A stretch of DNA of 64,000 nt from Macrobrachium rosenbergii (Eukaryota; Arthropoda; Malacostraca; Decapoda; Palaemonidae). Of this stretch, positions 59,724-64,000 are shown one piece after another. The position numbers and the translations under genes are program-made. The notes under the pieces were generated by a model. That model made no database searches. It was not told where the DNA came from and saw only the letters and a program-made list of their open reading frames with translations. The stretch spans positions 37,789,037 through 37,853,036 of the forward strand of contig NC_089777.1 in the NCBI RefSeq assembly GCF_040412425.1. The letters run 5' to 3'. The stretch's first letter is position 1; the number at the start of each line of letters is the position of its first letter.

Positions 59724-60790
59724 TTATAAAAAAAACAATGAGTTGTAACTTTCCTTTCCTCTATGAGATATTATTACTGGAAAGTATAACAATTCATTGT
59801 TGTCACTACTAAAAAGGCAGTCTTGTTCAGCTATAGCAACAAAGGGAGACACCCTCATGTCTATAATCTCAAAGGGGCGGATTTGTGGCTTCTGTGAAAC
59901 TGAAAAAGTGTCTGACAGGAAATGGAGTGAATGATCACACTTACAATGACTGGGAATCATCCTTGCCAATGTCTTGAAGAGCCCAAGAACACTGGAAATT
60001 AACAATACCAAAACTAATACATGTTCTCCAGATGGATTTGTGCTTCTCAATGGACATGGTTATCTGCTCAAAACATATTATAAGATTACCCTCATGCAGT
60101 AAGTCCCATGAAAATTAGTATGATGACCTAACATGGTCACTAAAGAGAATAAAGAATTGATGAGATCTACATAGAGATAACAGCTCCATATTACAACTGT
60201 GAATAAAAAAACTCCTTGAGTTGTAAAGGACACATTAGTTTGAACAGAATCCTGGGAAATCATTACATATCAGTGGTGCCATCTGTTGGATGGATGGAAA
60301 GAAATGTTACAAGACTTTTGGTATGGACAACATTTCTGAAGAATCACTGAGTAGTATTTAGATCAGAGGTAGAGGGAAGTTGCTATTGATTAACCTGCCC
60401 TTATGTCAGCATGAGGTAGAGAAACAGGCCATTCTTGTTAACAGTTCAATTCTTTTTGAACTTCTATACTTAATAAGAGGTTGCAATAGAATAGCATGGA
60501 AAGAAAAAGGGTAATCAAACTGTAAGCTGGCATTTTTAAAGAAAATACCTGGGGAGTATATTACTCTTTCCTTTTTGGACAAAAATCGTATGTCCTCTTC
60601 TAGCACGGACAGACAACCTGTCTTGGGAAAGTTTCAATAACTCTTCCTGAACTTCGACTGTCAAACACAACAAAAACTCCTCTCATTCTTGTTGTGAAAT
60701 TGATACCCTTTGTAATGCCTGGCAACAGTGAATTTTGACCAAACATCAAGTTATCAAATGCACAAGGGAAAAAGGCATACAATTTTCATG
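59724..60790 (-). other. Unexplained coding-like patch
   Basis: Minus-strand frames 60782-60600 (GVFVVFDSRSSGRVIETF) and 60050-59724 (KPQIRPFEIIDMRVSPFVA, then AEQDCLFSSDNNELLY) have mixed amino-acid composition unlike the low-complexity frames around them, but no motif I know, and stops separate them. Candidates are a decayed transposon gene or chance. I find no link to the CPEB protein. Confidence 0.2.
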
Positions 60791-60949
60791 ATTACATTTT
60801 TAATTACATCAGTATACAATAGTGAATGTGAGCCCTTACCCAGAGAAATTCTGGTAATTCAGGTAAACAAATAACAAAGCCTTAAACACTTTTCTTGCAT
60901 CTTTCTCTAAGAAACATTAAACTTTCCCACAATGTTACTCTTTTTGTAA

Positions 60950-61590
60950 AAGACTTAAATATTTGAAGTGCACAAAGAGGAAGTCTGAAGACTGTAAGGT
61001 AAAAAGACAAAGCTCAATAACGAAAAATGACAAAATGACATATCCTAATTCAGTAAGGACAAATGAATGAAGCCTGGAGCAAAATGTGATATAAAAAAAA
61101 AGCTCTGAGGACAATATAACAAAGCCTGAACCTAAGGTCTAATACAAAGCATAAGGATCTTGAAGACAAAATGAATGAAACCTGAAGGCATTTTTAATGA
61201 CATAAGGATAGTCTGCAAGGCTTTACACCTTGTCATACAAAAAATGAAACCTGAAGATATTACATCAAAAGGAAAGTTTGGAGATTTTTATTTCAAAAGG
61301 TTGAAACCTTATGAATTTTGAACTAAACAGGTTGACACCTAAAAAACTTTATACAAAATAGTATAAATCTTGAGCAGCTTTACGTCAAAAGGGATGGGAC
61401 TGAACTTTGCCATTTAAAAGCCTGAAACTTGCTGATCTTTATGCCAAGTGGATGAAATGTGAAGGTCTTTACAAAAACAAAAAAAAATTAAGTCCGAAGA
61501 CTTTCATACCATAAGGGTAAAGCATGAAGATCATTTCACCAAAAGAATGAAGGCTTTGAATCTTTAAACTGTATGGATGAAAAAGTACTT
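60950..61590. repeat. Strongly diverged minisatellite, unit about 33 bp
   Basis: Variants of 'gatgaaacctgaagatcttt' and 'acaccaaaaggatgaa' recur throughout (for example near 61057, 61112, 61185, 61246, 61425, 61458, 61526 and 61546). Most neighbouring units differ by many substitutions and small indels. Confidence 0.75.
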
Positions 61591-61777
61591 TGGGCAATAA
61601 ATTATTTTAAACGTTCCAGTAAGTCAAACCGCTCTACTAAAACACTCAAGATTTCCTAGTACTGCAACAGATAACACATGAACATTGATCCTAGTCAGCT
61701 GCTTTCTTGCAAGTTTTAGAAAAAATTAAATTCCTATTTATTGTATGCTGGGATATCCATGAGCCTCACAATTGTAC

Positions 61778-61815
61778 ACCAATGTACTTTACATTTAAAT
61801 GTAAAGTACATTGGT
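61778..61815. repeat. Perfect 38-bp palindrome
   Basis: Every base from 61778 to 61796 pairs with its partner from 61815 to 61797, with no spacer at the centre (TTT|AAA). The left half is ACCAATGTACTTTACATTT. Pairing stops at 61777/61816. Confidence 0.95.
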
Positions 61816-62429
61816 CTCTCGCACACAAATGTGAACAGGTATGCACTGCATATTTTATTGTGTAGATTGTTTTTTTTTCCATCACAAATACAATGATCAT
61901 AAAATAACTTTATCTTCTGTGAAAACCTAAGGATACAATGGGTTCATCCCAAAATATTACCACAAGCCTCTTATTTCTCAGCTTCTCAATAAATGCCATT
62001 TGGTCCAAACTTTTCTTATTTCCATCTCTTGATTTTTCACTTGCTTGTGCATTACTGATTTTCTAACATAAAAATGTCTGTTACTTTAACCTTTGAAATG
62101 AAAGCCCACAGGCACAGGCCAGTCAATGCACTTCTTTGCCTCATACATAACAAGGGCAAGATCCAGAGGAGGAGGAGGAGGAGGGATGAGGAAGTAGCAT
62201 TATGTGGCATAGACATAACCAACACACCAGGCTTGCTTGTGATAAGGAACGATTAAATAAATCTCAGAGAATGAAGCAGAGAGGGATTTATGGGCTATGA
62301 AACTTGAATGCATTCTCAGTCAGTTTGTAAGTATAGTATACAATGGTGCATCTTCCACTGCCTAATATATACATTCTAATATAAACATACATAAACACAC
62401 ACATCAAACACATACTATAAATAATAATA

Positions 62430-62945
62430 AGACCTCGCAGATCAAAGTTAGCATGACTCATATTTCCATATCACAGTTAAAATTATCCCAATTCAAATCT
62501 TTTACCGTTTAAAATGTTGTGCGCTACTCACTTTCAGATCACTTACCCATTCTCAGACCATACTTAACCTGATTTCCTTTCAAATCAATACAAGCTGACT
62601 GACTCTCATCTCTGGCTTATTGTTAACATGATGCTTTTAGATGGAACAACACAAATCGCACTTCCACATCTATGTCAGATATGGCACTCACTTTCAAATT
62701 CAAGATGATGTTGCTAATCTTATCCAAGGTGAATCTCACTTTTAGAACAATGCTATGTTACTAAGGTTAAGATGATTTTCACTCTCAGGTCCAAGTCAAC
62801 ATAACTTGTTTTCTGATAAAAGTTAACTTGAATTTGGCTTTCTGATCAGTGTTTATATGACTTTCACTTTCTGATCAAATTTAACATGACCCATTTTCTA
62901 GTCAAAAGTTAGTTATGACTCTCGCTTCCTAGACACACAAATACA
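62430..62945. repeat. Strongly diverged minisatellite, unit about 33 bp
   Basis: 'gatcaaagttaacatgact' and 'ttcactttctgatca' variants recur (near 62438, 62765, 62815, 62871 and 62905, with weaker copies between). It differs in sequence from the array at 60950. Confidence 0.65.
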
Positions 62946-63548
62946 TAAAATGTTACAAACCCCCAAACCACAGCTGCTCATTCAAAACAACATTTCTGTT
63001 ACACACAAATTCTAAGGATACCTGAAACTTTGTTATAGGAGAATTTTAATCAACCATAAAAATATAAAAGGTTTGTCACCTAAAAAAAGTAACAACTCTC
63101 AAAACTATTTCTCAGTAAAAAAAAATAAGACACCCAGGTGCATAGCATAAAATACGCAACATATACTGTACTTGCTACAGGTGTAACAAAAACCATTTCT
63201 GTTTTAGCCATGATGCACAGGTGTTTGCATCTGGCACACACAAACGGTCTCCAAAAAATGATAAAACACTTGCACACACAAACCATACAATGCCTGAAAA
63301 AGAGATTTTAAAAAGCTCTCAATGGCTCTTAAGAAAGAAGGCAACATCTATCCTATCCAATTTTTCTTTTCCCGTAGAGACAACAGATGCATCACAACAG
63401 TCACATGTAAAGAGGATATAATGTATATGGTAATTCTTTGTGACAGTAAGCTGGTGGCTTTGAGAAGGTCTGATTTATTCTGTCATCAATGGCGACACAA
63501 CAACAAAGACTATCATTGAGAGGGTGGTGGGTCCCTTCATTCACAAAA

Positions 63549-63607
63549 TGGGAGAAGAGTAGTAAACAGGGAAGAAGAGTAGTAGACAGGGGAGAAGAGT
63601 AGTAGAA
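63549..63607. repeat. 20-bp tandem repeat, three units
   Basis: 'gggagaagagtagtaaaca', 'gggaagaagagtagtagaca' and 'ggggagaagagtagtagaaa' follow head to tail. 'Gtagtag' words continue to about 63790. Confidence 0.85.
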
Positions 63608-64000
63608 AGAAATTTAAGATGTCAACGTAAAAGCAGGTGAAGAGGTCTCAGTAGGAGGAGGCGAGAGTACTTGTAGTAGGAAGAGGGAACCTCTGCTAAT
63701 AGCAACAATACATAGAGGATGACTCTACATTAGTAGAAGGAAGAAGGAACTGTCTCTGATGTAGTACAAGGGACTGACAGTAGTAGCAGTCTCAAGAGGG
63801 GCGAGATTGGCAGAATGAGGCATCCCCTGCACCAGCTAAGAAAAGGACCCTTAGGTCCTAACGAAGTTCTTGGAGGATAAAACATAACATGGGCATCTTA
63901 GTAAAAGCATTACCCAGTTAAGCCCAAATACAAATGGGTTATAAAAAGCCTTAGAGAGCAAGATACTTAACAATACAGATGCCATGGCATGAGAAAAGAG

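Larger units (their letters stand above)
56623..64000 (-). other. CPEB intron or upstream region (at least 7.4 kb)
   Basis: No further CPEB exon was recognised. The long, poorly conserved N-terminal exons probably lie beyond the right edge, though a second small exon could hide here. Contents: diverged tandem arrays (56940-57500, 60950-61590, 62430-62945), a purine tract (58160-58680), (CT)n, an unexplained coding-like patch (59724-60790), a perfect palindrome (61778-61815) and a 20-bp triplet repeat (63549-63607). Confidence 0.6.

Noticed and set aside
60600..60782. Candidate additional CPEB exon
   Set aside because: No residue pattern from the CPEB N-terminal region is present and suitable splice sites in the right phase were not found; kept only as an unexplained patch.

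Overview
The window is eukaryotic and most likely from a decapod crustacean. It is AT-rich, full of (AT)n, (GA)n and (AAT)n microsatellites, and its only host gene is split into small exons by kilobase introns. It also holds interspersed repeats of a kind I associate with decapod genomes; that placement is from memory, not from a search. There is no operon, bacterial gene or CRISPR array.

The host gene lies on the minus strand: a cytoplasmic polyadenylation element-binding protein of the CPEB2/3/4 (Orb2) subfamily. Six coding exons read right to left: 56599-56622 (a 24-nt microexon), 50515-50706, 49507-49619, 42281-42491, 39535-39716 and 26614-26841. All splice phases agree, giving one frame from an Arg-rich octapeptide through RRM1, RRM2 and the ZZ zinc-binding domain to a stop. 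The disordered N-terminal exons lie beyond the right edge or were not recognised. A 3'UTR of about 8.5 kb is proposed (18050-26613), ending at an AATAAA followed by a GU-rich stretch. The microexon matches the neuronal microexon of vertebrate CPEB4 in length, phase and peptide (family knowledge), and UGC triplets lie just upstream of its 3' splice site, as in SRRM3/4-type neural microexons.

Left third (1-18000): no host gene recognised. It holds remnants of two non-LTR retrotransposons, compound microsatellites, and a decayed Penelope-like element with reverse transcriptase and GIY-YIG nuclease (6616-10616) bounded by inverted repeats and interrupted by about 1.5 kb of other DNA. A possible piggyBac-type end, a tRNA-derived SINE and one copy of a second repeat family follow.

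The 12.7-kb last CPEB intron (26842-39534) has taken up a pogo/Tigger-type MITE, a nearly full-length non-LTR element of the RNase H-bearing I-like group (ORF1 with zinc knuckles; ORF2 with a collapsed endonuclease, RT and RNase H), and a DIRS-type tyrosine-recombinase remnant between inverted repeats. Both retroelements are in the sense orientation of the gene. The next large intron carries another MITE with a 21-bp minisatellite inside it, and two more SINE-like copies.

Right third (50.7-64 kb): the introns around the microexon hold four old, strongly diverged tandem-repeat arrays, a 500-bp purine tract (polypyrimidine in the transcript), and a perfect 38-bp palindrome.
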